Part shown: piece by piece, positions 1-10,200 of the stretch | Layout of the letters: each line of letters begins with the position of its first letter | Position numbering within the stretch: position 1 is the first letter of the stretch | Source: Clostridia bacterium UC5.1-1E11 | Lineage (GTDB): Bacteria; Bacillota; Clostridia; Oscillospirales; Acutalibacteraceae | Assembly: GCA_001305115.1 (NCBI GenBank) | Contig: BCAA01000006.1 | Span: 1 to 64,000 of the forward strand | Direction of reading: 5' to 3' | Length of the DNA stretch: 64,000 bases | Notes under the pieces: generated by a model | What the model was told of the DNA's origin: nothing | The model's database searches: none | The model's input: the letters and a program-made list of their open reading frames with translations, nothing else | Program-made: the position numbers and the translations under genes

Positions 1-211
1 ATCCATCTATTTTTTGCATGTGGCAGGTTTGTGATGTCTGCCTGTATGAAGGTTTCTGCTTGTTCTTGTAGGGCTTCCCCTGTGGAACGGAAAGCAAACT
101 CTTTGCAGTCTGCTTTCGTAGGGACGCGAAAGGCGCTGTGCGTCCATCGGGCCAGAGCGCAGGCAAACACTGCGCAGTTGCGGTTGGATCACCGCTGATG
201 CATAAGTTCGC
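1..211. other. gene-free, possibly structured sequence at window edge
   Basis: No convincing protein gene is present. The stretch is rich in short self-complementary segments, for example GCGGT/ACCGC around TGGATC at 180-195 and GGACGC/GTGCGTCC at 122-145. It is followed by two terminator-like hairpins, so it could be the 3' part of a structured RNA read rightwards from outside the window. I could not match it to tmRNA, RNase P RNA, SRP RNA or 6S RNA. Confidence 0.3.
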
Positions 212-214
212 TAG

Positions 215-240
215 AAGGAAGTACTGCCCGTTCCTTTTTA
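215..240 (+). terminator. small hairpin followed by T-run
   Basis: AAGGAA pairs with TTCCTT around a ten-base loop and runs directly into TTTTTA. It fits a weak intrinsic terminator for transcription from the left. Confidence 0.45.
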
Positions 241-249
241 TAAAACAGC

Positions 250-292
250 AGGTCCTCTCCCTGGCTTTCTCCAGGAAGAGGACCTTTTTTAT
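250..292. terminator. strong hairpin terminator
   Basis: AGGTCCTCTCCCTGG and CCAGGAAGAGGACCT form a near-perfect stem with a six-base loop, followed by six T residues on the plus strand. It lies 60 bp beyond the stop of the minus-strand lipoprotein gene ending at 355, so it may act for both directions. Confidence 0.7.
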
Positions 293-354
293 TTGCAGCC
301 AAGATACTCTCTAAAGCCATTCCGGCCAACGGAACAGGGACGGTTCTATGGACC

Positions 355-1038
355 CTATTCTATCTGTAAATCCAGATATTTTGCAGCAACTTCTTGATAC
401 AGCTTTTGGTAGGCAGCCTCATCCGCCTCTGCCGCCTGGAAGTTTTGGGTGGATAAGCCGCTTTCTTCTGGTAAGACCGGATAACGCGAGCGGTCTAAAA
501 ATGTTAAAGAATAGCTCGGTTCTTCCGAATCGCTTCGATTGACACCATCCACTAAGAAAAAGATGTATTCCTTTCCCACTTCACAGGGCATATAATTGCC
601 GTAATGGACGAGCACATCTTCCCCTTCGGTTTGCTTCACATAATACTTCTCACAGATAGGGACTATACTTCCTTCGGACAGACCTCCCTGATATACCTCA
701 TTGATTTGGAGCGGCGTCTCTGTATAGATGTAGGGAAAATCCTGCGGGTCCTCCTGAATGGTCTTTTGCTCCGAACCATCGAGTACCGTTCCCCGCACAA
801 TATACGTACAATGTTCTTCCAACCCTTGCAGTGTATCTGGATAATAGAGGAGCAGGCAGTCCGCCTGGTTGGTTTTCATCTGTGACAGCTGTTCCTGTTG
901 ACCGGCCTGCAAGGATGGACGGTCTGTATCAAGAGATCTGCTTAAATCCATAGGATGGTTTTGAGAAGTACCCCTACAACCTGCTAATACAAGCAGGAGT
1001 ATCACTGTTAAACTTTGCACAATCTTTTTCGTACACAT
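355..1038 (-). CDS. secreted lipoprotein of unknown function, paralogue 1
   Basis: This 227-residue protein has a lipoprotein signal peptide: KK at residues 4-5, a hydrophobic core, and lipobox LAGC at about residues 18-21. The mature part should be tethered to the outer face of the membrane. I recognise no named enzymatic domain. Residues 60-200 share distinctive blocks with the next gene upstream: VRGTVLDGSE, CEKYYVK, GNYMP followed by EYIFFL, and RSRYPVLP. The two are clearly tandem paralogues. The ATG is preceded by AAGGAG at good spacing. A 17-bp gap separates it from the neighbour, so they are probably co-transcribed. Function unknown. Confidence 0.8.
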   Translation of the reverse strand: MCTKKIVQSLTVILLLVLAGCRGTSQNHPMDLSRSLDTDRPSLQAGQQEQLSQMKTNQADCLLLYYPDTLQGLEEHCTYIVRGTVLDGSEQKTIQEDPQDFPYIYTETPLQINEVYQGGLSEGSIVPICEKYYVKQTEGEDVLVHYGNYMPCEVGKEYIFFLVDGVNRSDSEEPSYSLTFLDRSRYPVLPEESGLSTQNFQAAEADEAAYQKLYQEVAAKYLDLQIE

Positions 1039-1056
1039 TTCTCCTTATCTAAGATC

Positions 1057-1722
1057 TCAGCCGTATTTCTCCATTACCTCTTTTAGAAGATTTTTGTATA
1101 TGGTCGCATCCTCATCATCCAAATCCAATTCTTCATTGCTCATTTTATCAATGGACATGGCTCCATACGGCTGTGGAAGAACTGGATACCTTGATCTTTC
1201 AAAATAGGAAACCGAATATTTGCCTTCCCACACTGTATCCTTTGGGCAATCTCTCAAAAAGAAGATATATTCCTCTCCAACGGTTGACGGCATATAGTTT
1301 CCAAAATGTAAGATTCCCGTGTTATTACCGCTGTCTATTTTCATATATTTTTCGCATATATCGATGCATTCCCCCTCTTTAAAATCGCCCTTGTAAGTTT
1401 GCGTAATTTGTAACGGGGTTACTGTGGTAAACGACATGAGGAGGTCGTCCGATCCCTCTGCATAAATAGGCATGGATTCAGATCCGTCTAAAACGATGCC
1501 CTTGACAACATAATCGGAATATGTTTCTAAATCTTCTAAATTGTCCGGATTGACCGACAATAAAGATTCTACTTTCATTGTTTTTACAGGGTACTCCTCT
1601 GTCTCCATGCCCTGTTTATTGTCAAACTCGTTTTCAGTCCCACGGAAGCATGTCATTCCTGACCCTATTAAGAAACTACATAGAAGAAGTACACAGCATA
1701 AGATTTTGATCCCTTTTTTCAT
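1057..1722 (-). CDS. secreted protein of unknown function, paralogue 2
   Basis: This 221-residue protein starts at the ATG at 1722 (MKKGIKIL), which gives a clean signal peptide. The open frame extends 26 codons further upstream without signal-like sequence. The cleavage region contains GSGMTC, so it may be a lipoprotein with a poor lipobox. Residues 60-200 carry the same blocks as the neighbour ending at 355: VKGIVLDGSE, CEKYMK, FGNYMPSTVGEEYIFFL and RSRYPVLP. It probably arose by tandem duplication and divergence. No catalytic motif is visible, and the role is unknown. An upstream ATG at 1734 is possible but sits too close to the GGAAAGGA site. Confidence 0.75.
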   Translation of the reverse strand: MKKGIKILCCVLLLCSFLIGSGMTCFRGTENEFDNKQGMETEEYPVKTMKVESLLSVNPDNLEDLETYSDYVVKGIVLDGSESMPIYAEGSDDLLMSFTTVTPLQITQTYKGDFKEGECIDICEKYMKIDSGNNTGILHFGNYMPSTVGEEYIFFLRDCPKDTVWEGKYSVSYFERSRYPVLPQPYGAMSIDKMSNEELDLDDEDATIYKNLLKEVMEKYG

Positions 1723-2021
1723 TTCTATGACCATTCCTTTCCGCTGCGCTACAAGGCACCAAAGGGATATGAAACCCACTTGACCTATGTGACACAGCAC
1801 GATATAATTTATTTTAAAATAGTGACCTCCCGGTGTTTGGCGTAGGATTTACCGTCAATTTTGCGCCTGACATGCAGGTGTTGTGGCAAATGCCTTGGCC
1901 TATTCTTCAACCGAGACGGAATAGCGTGCAAAAGCGGTCCAGATACTGGGCTTGTTTTTTGTACGCTTTTTTCGTTTTTGCCTTATTTCCGGTTTATTCC
2001 TGATGCTTCAACCTTATCATC

Positions 2022-3503
2022 TCAATATTTCATCTTCAGGTTATAGCGATCATGCTCTTGTATTGTAGTAGCAAAGAGTGGAGAATGAATACCATCAACC
2101 ATAATTGCCATATCATTACATGATGTATGTTTTAAACCTAATAAATGCCCACACTCATGTGTGGCTGTAGCCTTCTTAAATCCTGTGTTTAGATTGGGAA
2201 AGTCACCATTTAAATTAAAACCAATATTTGCCTTTTTATAAACACATACTTCATCTTCAGGAGAATCAACCCATTGATCCCATGTTTTTTCATCATTTTT
2301 AAAAACGTTCGTAACTCCTAATACAGATGTATTTTCATCGATATAGGTTGCAAAGGTGACCTTCTTTCCCTTGTCTTCATCTACCGAAAGCATTTGACTC
2401 GTATTAAAGGATACTTTTGAGTCAATTCCATTCCATTGATTAATAGCATTCTTCAAATCTTTTTGTGAGATATAGTCGAATACACCACTATATACCTGAA
2501 TATCAAGGTTTTGCGGATTCGACCAACGCCCCGCCCATAATTCAATATCATAAGTAACATTGCAAGAGCGTGTCTTTACATTGTCATCTGGCGTTATGTC
2601 CGTCTGAGAAGTTCCAGGTCCCACGCTAACTTCCAGTTTATAAGTTCCTGCCTTCTTAAAAGTAAACGGTATCGTTCCAATCAATTGCCTTCGCGCCCCT
2701 AAATTGAATGTAGTCAAATTGACGGGGGAGCCATCTACTTTGCACATGATGTATCCTTCCTCAACAGCGACATTTCCCCTATTGGTCACTTTAAATTCAA
2801 ATTTTTTTGGAGTCATCGAGTGTACCTCATAGGTTCCATTTTCTGCGTCAAATGTGTCGATCAATCATGCAATGCAGCTCTGCCAGGTGCCAACGGATAA
2901 GATAACATTATTATCATAATTGGACTCTGTAATGGCATGGTTCTCATTCAGGACTAGTTTTATCGTATGCATACCGCCGAACATATTTACATTGAAATAA
3001 AAGATACCGCTTTGTCCTGCTCCAAGCGTCCCTTCAATCATATACATTCCTTGAAAGGTATCTTCAAGATACATTGAAACAGTCATATTTGTTGCTGAAG
3101 CTGAGCCAGTATTTTTAATTTGGACATTATATTTAATATTGGTATTACTGGGGAATGGTTGGCTATGATCCATAGTAACAGTTCCAAATGTTAAATCAGG
3201 CATTGTCGCACGAGCTGTATTTATAGCTATATCATCTTTCAACGGTTGAATATGAAACAGAGCAGACGGTTGATCCATAATTCCTTCTGTTGGGAGGGTA
3301 TCATCCTGTATATCCAATAAAGATACCTCATCAACAGGGCCTTCTTCCCATTGAATGTCCTCTACCGTACATCCCTCAATACCTTTAGTCGAATCTTGGG
3401 TAGTATCTGAGATCGGTTCTGCAACCGCCGTGCCAGTCATACCTGCAATGCATAAGAGGCATAATACAAATGACAAAAATTTTTCAAAGGCTCCCTTTTT
3501 CAT
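2022..3503 (-). CDS. secreted CARDB-type zinc metalloprotease, interrupted by in-frame TGA
   Basis: One reading frame of 494 codons holds an N-terminal signal peptide (cleavage after AVA near residue 28) and CARDB-like beta-sandwich segments (NTGSASATN, SNYDNN, TNRGNVAVEEG). A C-terminal metallopeptidase domain carries HECGHLLGLKH, the HExxHxxGxxH zinc site of metzincins. An in-frame TGA at 2865-2867 splits the frame after codon 212, with no frame change, and the CARDB architecture continues on both sides. It is either a nonsense mutation or a base-call error. Downstream translation could restart only at a poor TTG at 2864. The start is the ATG at 3503 with AAGGAG eight bases upstream. A GTG at 3512 touches the same site. 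Substrate unknown. Confidence 0.75.
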
Positions 3504-3690
3504 AAATTTCACTCCTTATTATCTTCTCATATGGCGACTATCATCTATTCCTGCATCGGAATCACTCCTTTATCATTTCTTATTTATTAACAACGCATAA
3601 ATATTTGAAAAATAGACATATAATAATTTTATTTTCTTATAAAATTTAACAAAAACATTCGTAAAAATTTGCAATTATAAAAATATGTAT

Positions 3691-3725
3691 AAAAAATCCC
3701 ATCTTTTAGAAAGATGGGATTTTTG
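3691..3725. terminator. bidirectional hairpin terminator
   Basis: AAATCCCATCTTT and AAAGATGGGATTT form a 13-bp stem with a three-base loop, with A-run before and T-run after. It lies just beyond the stop of the minus-strand kinase gene at 3743, and T-runs are present on both strands. Confidence 0.85.
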
Positions 3726-3742
3726 TTCTATTCGTATTTTTA

Positions 3743-4708
3743 CTACCTGCAATGGAACGCGTCCTTGAGGAACGCTGCGCCAATCACACCCGCATCGTTG
3801 CCAAGCTCTGCAATGCGGACGACGGTGTTTTTGTCTGCAAAACGGGAAAATGCATATTGCCCGATATACCGGTTAATAGGCTTTAGCAACGTCTCCCCCT
3901 CTTTGGAGATTCCACCGCCAATACAGATGATTTCTGGTTGGAAAATGTTCACGATGTTGACAATCCCCTCCGCCAGATACTCCGTATATTTTTCAACCAC
4001 ACGAGTTCCCTCTGCGTCGCCCTGACGCATGGCATCAAAGGCGGTCCGCCCGTTTACTCGACTGAGGTCTCCGTCGACAAATGTCCACATCAGGCTCTCT
4101 CGATGCTCTTCCATGTGCTTTTTGGTCATACGGATTAGACCGGTTGCAGAGGCATACGCCTCCAAGCATCCATGGCGCCCACAGGTACAGAGTTCCCCGT
4201 CCTTTACCAAGAGGCTGTGGCCGACTTCCGCCCCTCCATAAGCAAACCCTGTATACAACTTGGAACGGATGATGATTCCAGAACCAACACCTGTTCCCAG
4301 CGTGATGGCAATCATGTTTTCACTTCCACGGCCCGCGCCTGCCTTAAATTCTCCAAATGCTGCAGCGTCTGCGTCATTTGCCATCAGAATGGGAAGGCCC
4401 AGATGTTTTGAGAGTTTTTCTCCCAACGGTTCATGGTAGAACTCCAAATTGTTGGAATAAACCACCACGCCATTTTGATAATCGATCATCCCCGGACATC
4501 CCAAGCCGACATACTCGAGATCGTGCAAGGAAATACCTGCCTGCGCAACCGCCTCTTTTACAGTAGTTGCCATATCCTCCACAATGGCGTCGCAAGGGCG
4601 TGGCAAAGCAGTCTTGCGTTTTGCGGAAGCGACGATCACAAAGTTTTCATCTACAATGCCTGCTACAATGTTGGTTCCTCCAAGATCAATTCCTGCATAA
4701 TACTTCAT
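3743..4708 (-). CDS. ROK-family sugar kinase (glucokinase-like)
   Basis: This 321-residue cytoplasmic hexose kinase has the N-terminal phosphate loop DLGGTN (residues 8-13). It also has the sugar-binding block NDADAAAFGE and GTGVGSG, and the ROK zinc site GH followed by CTCGRHGCLE around residue 180. These are the hallmarks of ATP-dependent glucokinase/NagK-type ROK enzymes, and no DNA-binding domain is present. It is the last gene of a leftward cluster with mannose-6-phosphate isomerase and a ROK repressor, so the likely substrate is glucose or mannose released by the nearby mannosidase. That substrate assignment is inference. The frame is intact and the length is normal for the family. Confidence 0.88.
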   Translation of the reverse strand: MKYYAGIDLGGTNIVAGIVDENFVIVASAKRKTALPRPCDAIVEDMATTVKEAVAQAGISLHDLEYVGLGCPGMIDYQNGVVVYSNNLEFYHEPLGEKLSKHLGLPILMANDADAAAFGEFKAGAGRGSENMIAITLGTGVGSGIIIRSKLYTGFAYGGAEVGHSLLVKDGELCTCGRHGCLEAYASATGLIRMTKKHMEEHRESLMWTFVDGDLSRVNGRTAFDAMRQGDAEGTRVVEKYTEYLAEGIVNIVNIFQPEIICIGGGISKEGETLLKPINRYIGQYAFSRFADKNTVVRIAELGNDAGVIGAAFLKDAFHCR

Positions 4709-4740
4709 ACGCTCGCCTCTTTTCTAATCGTACTTCTGTC

Positions 4741-5726
4741 CTATACGTGCATTGAAAGGCACATGGCCTCTCCACGGAGCGTATAGGTTCCCATTCCGGC
4801 CGGAAGGAAAACGGTGTCTCCCTTTTGCAAGGTCAACGCCGTTTCATCTGCACACAGTACGGCCGTTCCCTCTGCACACAGTACGGCCGTTCCCTCTGCA
4901 CAGAAAATCCCTTCAAAGGACTCTTCATCCACTGTACGCCGCGTTTCCCCAGAAAGGTGAATCCGGTCCGTGTGAAAATAACGGCAATCTGCCAGTGTTT
5001 CGACCTTTGCGCCACCTTCCTGGCGCACAGGATCATGATTTTTTGGGGGTGATATGGTTCCAGATTGGTCACATCGAGCGCTTTCTCAATATGTAAGGCG
5101 CGTGGGTTCCCATTGGCATCCTTTCTTCCATAATCATAAACACGATAGGTAGTGTTGGAACTCTGTTGGATTTCTGCAATGACAATCCCTTTTCCGATCG
5201 CGTGAAGCGTTCCGGACGCGATAAAGAACACGTCCCCCTTATGAACTTCCACCTCATTCACAAGGTCCATCAGAGTATTTTGTTCAATGTGGGCCTGGAA
5301 GATCTCCTTTGTGACCGGTTCTTTAAAGCCATATACCAACTTGGACCCGGGTTGGCAATCCAATACCACCCACATCTCTGTCTTTCCATATTCCCCTTCA
5401 ACGCGCATGGCATACGCATCATCCGGATGAACTTGAATGGACAAATTGTCCTTAGCATCGATCAACTTAAACAGAATGGGAAACGCGGGGAATTCCTGGC
5501 CGCGGATTCCGGCCGCATCTGGAAATTCGCGGAGATAATCTGCCAGGGACTTTCCCGCATACGGGCCGTTTTCAATGGTAGAACAGCCGTCCTTATGGCA
5601 ACTCAACTCCCAGCTTTCTGCCAACGGGGTTAATTCCGTCTGTTTATGATAGTCTTTTTTTAAGCGGTCTCCACCCCAGAGATTATCCTTGAACGCTGGA
5701 TGGAGCCGCATTGGATATTGTTTCAT
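4741..5726 (-). CDS. manA: class I mannose-6-phosphate isomerase (frameshifted in this sequence)
   Basis: The enzyme interconverts mannose-6-phosphate and fructose-6-phosphate. Conserved cupin-type features are NLSIQVHPDD, YGKTEMW, FIASGTLHAIG and AEIQQSSNTTYRVYDYGR. The frame breaks in the run T6G5 at 5039-5049. One extra base there joins it to a C-terminal segment ending at 4741, giving about 328 residues, the usual length. The start ATG at 5726 has AGGAG seven bases upstream. An ATG at 5732 is too close. The C-terminal cupin part contains an in-frame 24-bp tandem duplication (4847-4894). The start lies 11 bp beyond the ROK repressor stop, so the two form an operon. Confidence 0.88.
4847..4894. 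repeat. 24-bp tandem duplication inside manA
   Basis: Two identical 24-base units, beginning TCTGCACACAG, lie head to tail, and a third partial copy follows. In the protein this inserts eight residues (GTAVLCAE) into the C-terminal beta-domain without breaking the frame. Confidence 0.95.
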
Positions 5727-5737
5727 ATACATTCTCC

Positions 5738-6952
5738 TCAGTCCAATTGGATACTTCTATAAAATTTTTCCAGAACCAGCGCAACGGCGCCAAGCGCACA
5801 TTGGTTTTCACGGAAACTGCACTCCACAACGTTCATGCATTTGACAAATTTTTCGCGCTGTCTCTGCTTGGCCTTTTTCAAGACCGTCTGGGTAAAATAA
5901 GCATATCGGGAGATCATCCCGCCCGAAAGCACAATCATCTCCGGTGAAAAGAGCGTCGCAATATTGCGAATCCCAATGGCAAGATAATCCGCCATGCGAT
6001 CCAAAGCGTTCCGGCAGAGGATGTCCCCGTCTTCTGCCGCCTGCATAATTTGCTTCAGAGTAATGGAGTCATAGTCCTCGATACCGTCCAGTACCGACTC
6101 CCGTCCCATTTTTAACCCTGTGGCTACCTCTCGAACCAATCGCTGTTCATTCACCAACGTTTCCAGGCACCCATAATTTCCGCAGGAGCATTTCGCGCCA
6201 TGTACATCCACAATTGTATGACCGACTTCGCCGGCTCCTCCATTAAACCCACGGAATACTTCTCCGTCTACCAGAAGGGCGCCGCCTACACCCGCCCGAT
6301 TAATCAGGAATCCAAAGGCGCTTCCACATCCTCCCACCTTACCAAACCAATACTCCGCCATCGCGGCCCCCACGGAGTCCTTATCGAAAATCGCAGGGTA
6401 CCCCGTATGCTCCTGTATATAATCGCGAATGGGAACATTTCCCCAATCCGGGAAATTTGGCGGGCTTTGCATGATTCCCCGCTCTGGGTCGCAAGGGCCT
6501 GCGGATACGATTCCTATCCCGATCACCTTCTGGGGATCAATCCCGGCGCTCTTTACGGATTCTTTGACCATCCGAGCCATGCTGTCCAGAACATGCTCTG
6601 GACCACAGTCGAGTGGGGTCTCACAGGCGCATTCCTGAATGATCTGTGCTTTAAAATTGGTGATGACCAGTTTGATCTGTTTGGTGGTCAAATCGATCCC
6701 CACTGCATAGCGACAGTCCGCATTGATCCCCAATAGCGTTGGACGCCGGCCACCTACAGACTCTCCGGCACCTACTTCCACAACCAATCCATTCGCCAAA
6801 AGTTTGGAAGTGATATTGGAAACTGCCGCCACTGTTAAACCACCGAACTCTGCGATGTCACGCCGGGAGGCCGGTTCATTGCGCCGAATATAGTCGAAGA
6901 TCACCTGCAAATTGGTCGCTCGCATCGTTTCGCTATTTATATTGCCGAGCAT
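5738..6952 (-). CDS. ROK-family transcriptional repressor (NagC/XylR type)
   Basis: This 404-residue protein has an N-terminal winged helix-turn-helix (residues 12-65: IFDYIRRNEPASRRDIAEFGGLT, then a recognition helix with SNITSKLLANGL). A ROK sugar-sensing domain follows, with the zinc motif CSCGNYGCLE near residue 260. This architecture is typical of NagC, XylR and Mlc-type repressors, which release DNA when sugar or sugar phosphate binds. RBS GGGGGAA precedes the ATG. It is the first gene of the leftward operon with manA and the ROK kinase, so autoregulation plus control of mannose use is the simplest reading. Confidence 0.9.
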   Translation of the reverse strand: MLGNINSETMRATNLQVIFDYIRRNEPASRRDIAEFGGLTVAAVSNITSKLLANGLVVEVGAGESVGGRRPTLLGINADCRYAVGIDLTTKQIKLVITNFKAQIIQECACETPLDCGPEHVLDSMARMVKESVKSAGIDPQKVIGIGIVSAGPCDPERGIMQSPPNFPDWGNVPIRDYIQEHTGYPAIFDKDSVGAAMAEYWFGKVGGCGSAFGFLINRAGVGGALLVDGEVFRGFNGGAGEVGHTIVDVHGAKCSCGNYGCLETLVNEQRLVREVATGLKMGRESVLDGIEDYDSITLKQIMQAAEDGDILCRNALDRMADYLAIGIRNIATLFSPEMIVLSGGMISRYAYFTQTVLKKAKQRQREKFVKCMNVVECSFRENQCALGAVALVLEKFYRSIQLD

Positions 6953-7104
6953 CTTGGATTCCCCCTGTTGGATTGATCTTTTGTCCTGAACGCATCGTCG
7001 CGGCGGACTGTTTCCAGTACGCCGCGAACATAGGATGCTTTTCCGCGGCTATGCCGGGAGCGAATCATCGTATTGAAAGAAGCAAGGCTTTTTCTGGCTG
7101 GAAA

Positions 7105-7160
7105 GCCAGCCGGCCACACGCACTTCCATGTCATGCGACCGGCTGGCTTCTTTCTTTTTT
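7105..7160. terminator. hairpin terminator after the GH92 gene
   Basis: GCCAGCCGG (7105) pairs with CCGGCTGGC (7139) over a 25-base loop and is followed on the plus strand by a T-rich tail. An alternative small hairpin, CTGGCTGGAAAGCCAG, overlaps its left side. It lies between the minus-strand GH92 stop and the ROK repressor. Confidence 0.6.
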
Positions 7161-7242
7161 ACGGTTGATGAGAAAGCGTTCTCTCCTTAAAAAGAGGCGT
7201 CGCAATCAAAATGAACGATGTTTGCCCCTATGAAAGAGACGT

Positions 7243-10200
7243 TTATGCAATAGTGACCGTGCAATGCTTTACAACATTCTGGCCCGGCAGGGAGGTATAA
7301 ACACCTGTGCTCTGTCCGGATGCGCCGATTGCATAGACTCTGTAGTAGTAATCATTGCCAACCTGTGCCACAAACTGCGTTTTGAGGACCTCACCATTGC
7401 CGACTGTGAAGTTCGGCGCCAGATTGTTCCCATTGACCACAGACATCTTGAAACAATAGGCCTGGCCATGCTTCAATATGAAGTTGACCGTTGTATCACT
7501 GCGCACATACGCGCTTGCCGTGGCAACCTTTTGGCCTGCGACAACAATACCATTGTTTCCATAAGAATGATTCGGAACGGCTGTTTTGTTGCTGGAATTA
7601 TTCTTGGATGGACGATCCGGTTTTGGATCATTTACTTTAACCAGCTTTGCCTTTGCAACACGGGCATTATTGACTGCATTATCTACAACCGCCTGCTGGC
7701 TTTCGTCCAAGGTTTCGTCCGCCAAAATCACTTCCATGTTCTTGATCGCTGTCGCAACCAACGCATAGCTCTGCGCTGTGTAGTCCGCGGGATCAAGCTC
7801 TTTGAGCTCCTCCAGAAGTTCTTCCAGTTCGCTCTTATCTGCCTTCTTGCGAAGATCGGCCATTGCTTTGGTCAGCGCTTTTGCCGCTTCATCGACGTCT
7901 TCCTGTGCGGAATCCTTTGTCAATGTCTTTGCATATTCAAGCGCCTTATGGAATGCGGAGATCGCCTCTTCGTCCTGCACATAGTCTTCTTCTAATACAA
8001 GGTCGATTTCCTCTGCTTTTTCAATCAAGAGCTGTAACTGGCTAAAGTCCGCAACTTCTTCCAAACCATAAAGTGCATTGATCAAATCTTCTGTAACTTT
8101 TTCCACGTCCGCTTTCAGCGGTTCCTCTTGATCGGCAACGACTTTTGCTGCTTCCACTGCTTCTACAAGCGCCGCCCATGTGCTGGTTGTGAAGCCTTCT
8201 TCAGAAAGCTCATCTGCGACTGCCAACAATGCTTCCAAAGTCGTTGTATCGCCTAACTCAAAGCTCAGCAGATGCATGACATCCAACAGTTCGCTCCAAG
8301 CTGCATCAATTTCTTTTTGGGTTGCTTCCAAACGACCATTGACTTCGTTGGCTGTTTCAAGGGCCTTGTCAAAGCGCTCTTTGATGGATGGCAACACAGT
8401 TTCGAGTTCTTCGCTGCCCAGAAGCGCTTCAGCAGCCTTAATAATCGACTGCAATACCGACTTGTTGACCACTGTGAATTCGAATTTCAGCGTTTCATCC
8501 GCTGTACCCATGGTATAACGGTATGTAAAGGAATCCGGAACGGTCAGTTCAAGTGCTTCTCCGTTCAGGGTGACACCTGCAAAGCTTCTGCCTTCCACCT
8601 GGGGAACAAAGGTCAACTCTACTTCTGTACCTGTTTCCAATTCTTTGCTGTACTGGTTGATAAGGTCTGCAATGCTCTGCTCTTCACCATTTACACTCAG
8701 GCTGGCATCGCGCCCGCTGTACGCAACGGTAAGGTCATAGGTGCCGCTGACGCCGCCCTGGCCCTCTGTAAAGTCGAAGTAGTCGATGTTTGCAACATAC
8801 GCCTTGTCTTCGGTGCCGACCAACTTGATATACAAGTCATGTGAGCCTGTGATCGGCGGCTCAATGTCGGTTTCCGTGAGCACATAGGTGCTCCAGTTAT
8901 CTTCTGCGGTGTTATGCGTTTTCAACTCGGCCACCGGCTCGCCTTCCATAGAATCCAGGAAGAACTGGATACGGCCGTCATTGGTCGCGTCGCGGCCTTG
9001 GCTAGAATAGCTCATAACCACATGTACAGCGCCGTTGTCGCCGAAGTTTACGTTGTTGTACATGGCATAGCAGCCATTCTTGCCACCGCCGATGTTACCG
9101 CCGCCGCTGCGATTACTGTCGACATCCTTCACAACGTCGCCAGCGTCATAATCCTCTGCCTCCAGACGCACATACGGATTGCGGATCGCGCCCAATTTAC
9201 TGGACGCCTTTTGCAGGTTTTCGACCGCTTCACGGATCTCGTCCTGGGTAGCCTCTTCATTATCCAATACAGCCTTGGCCTCCTCCAGAACCTTCTGGAA
9301 TTCTTCCACCTTTGCCGTCGGATAGCCTGTTAGATCTTTCGCCTCAGCTGCCTCGACAAGTTTTTCCAGCGTGCTACGGTCAATGGAGTTTTTGATGTTG
9401 CCCATCAATTCAACCTCTGCCAATTCGATGGAATCCGCAGAACCTGTGAAATCGATGCGATAGTTCGCGTATTTTTCTTCCGCATTGACTGCAAATGGAC
9501 GGGTATACTTTGCCCATTCAAAGGACAGTTCATCACGCTTCTCCAAAGAGGTCCAGGTCTTCCCATCGTTTGAACCAAACAGTTCAAAGCTGACCGGCGC
9601 CTTTTCCGGATCGGAAGTGGAAGTCAATGTGACCATATCCACATAGGCTGGAGTCGCAAATCCATAGTAAACCGATGCGGTGTTCCCATTCAAGCTGGCT
9701 GTCGTGTCCGAGGTATTGTCAAACAAATTCTCTACACGGTCCGTCGCCGCACTGTAGACCGTATCTTGTATCACATCGCCGGAGGGGATCTCCTCTCCAA
9801 CAACCGGAGAAGTGACGGTCATATCCTGGCTCGGCTCTGCCACCTGGTCACCCTCTGTGATGGAGGTCGGCAGGGCATCCTCAGAAGTTCCCCAATCGGA
9901 CGGCGTGTCACCCATATCAAAATCGATGACTGCGCCATGAATCAGGTCGCTGTAGTTGAAATAAGTCTTATTGTATTCTTCCCCGTTGAGCTTAACACCC
10001 TGTACATAGATGTTCTCTCTGCTGTTGTTCGGCGCATTGATGACAAGGTCTTCGCCGCACTCCAGATGTATGGTGGCCTTGGTGAAGAGCGGAGAACCGA
10101 TGGCGTATTCGCCGCTGCCCATGTTCACCGGATAAATACCCAGGGCGCTCAGAATGTACCATGCGGACATCTCGCCGTTGTCCTCGTCGCCGATATAGCC

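Noticed and set aside
180-193. GCGGTTGGATCACC resembles the 3' end of 16S rRNA
   Set aside because: The anti-Shine-Dalgarno CCTCC does not follow, and the upstream bases do not match 16S rRNA helix 45 or the region before it.
2865-2867. Selenocysteine codon in the metalloprotease
   Set aside because: No SECIS-like hairpin was seen after the TGA and the position is not an active-site residue; nonsense mutation or base error is simpler.
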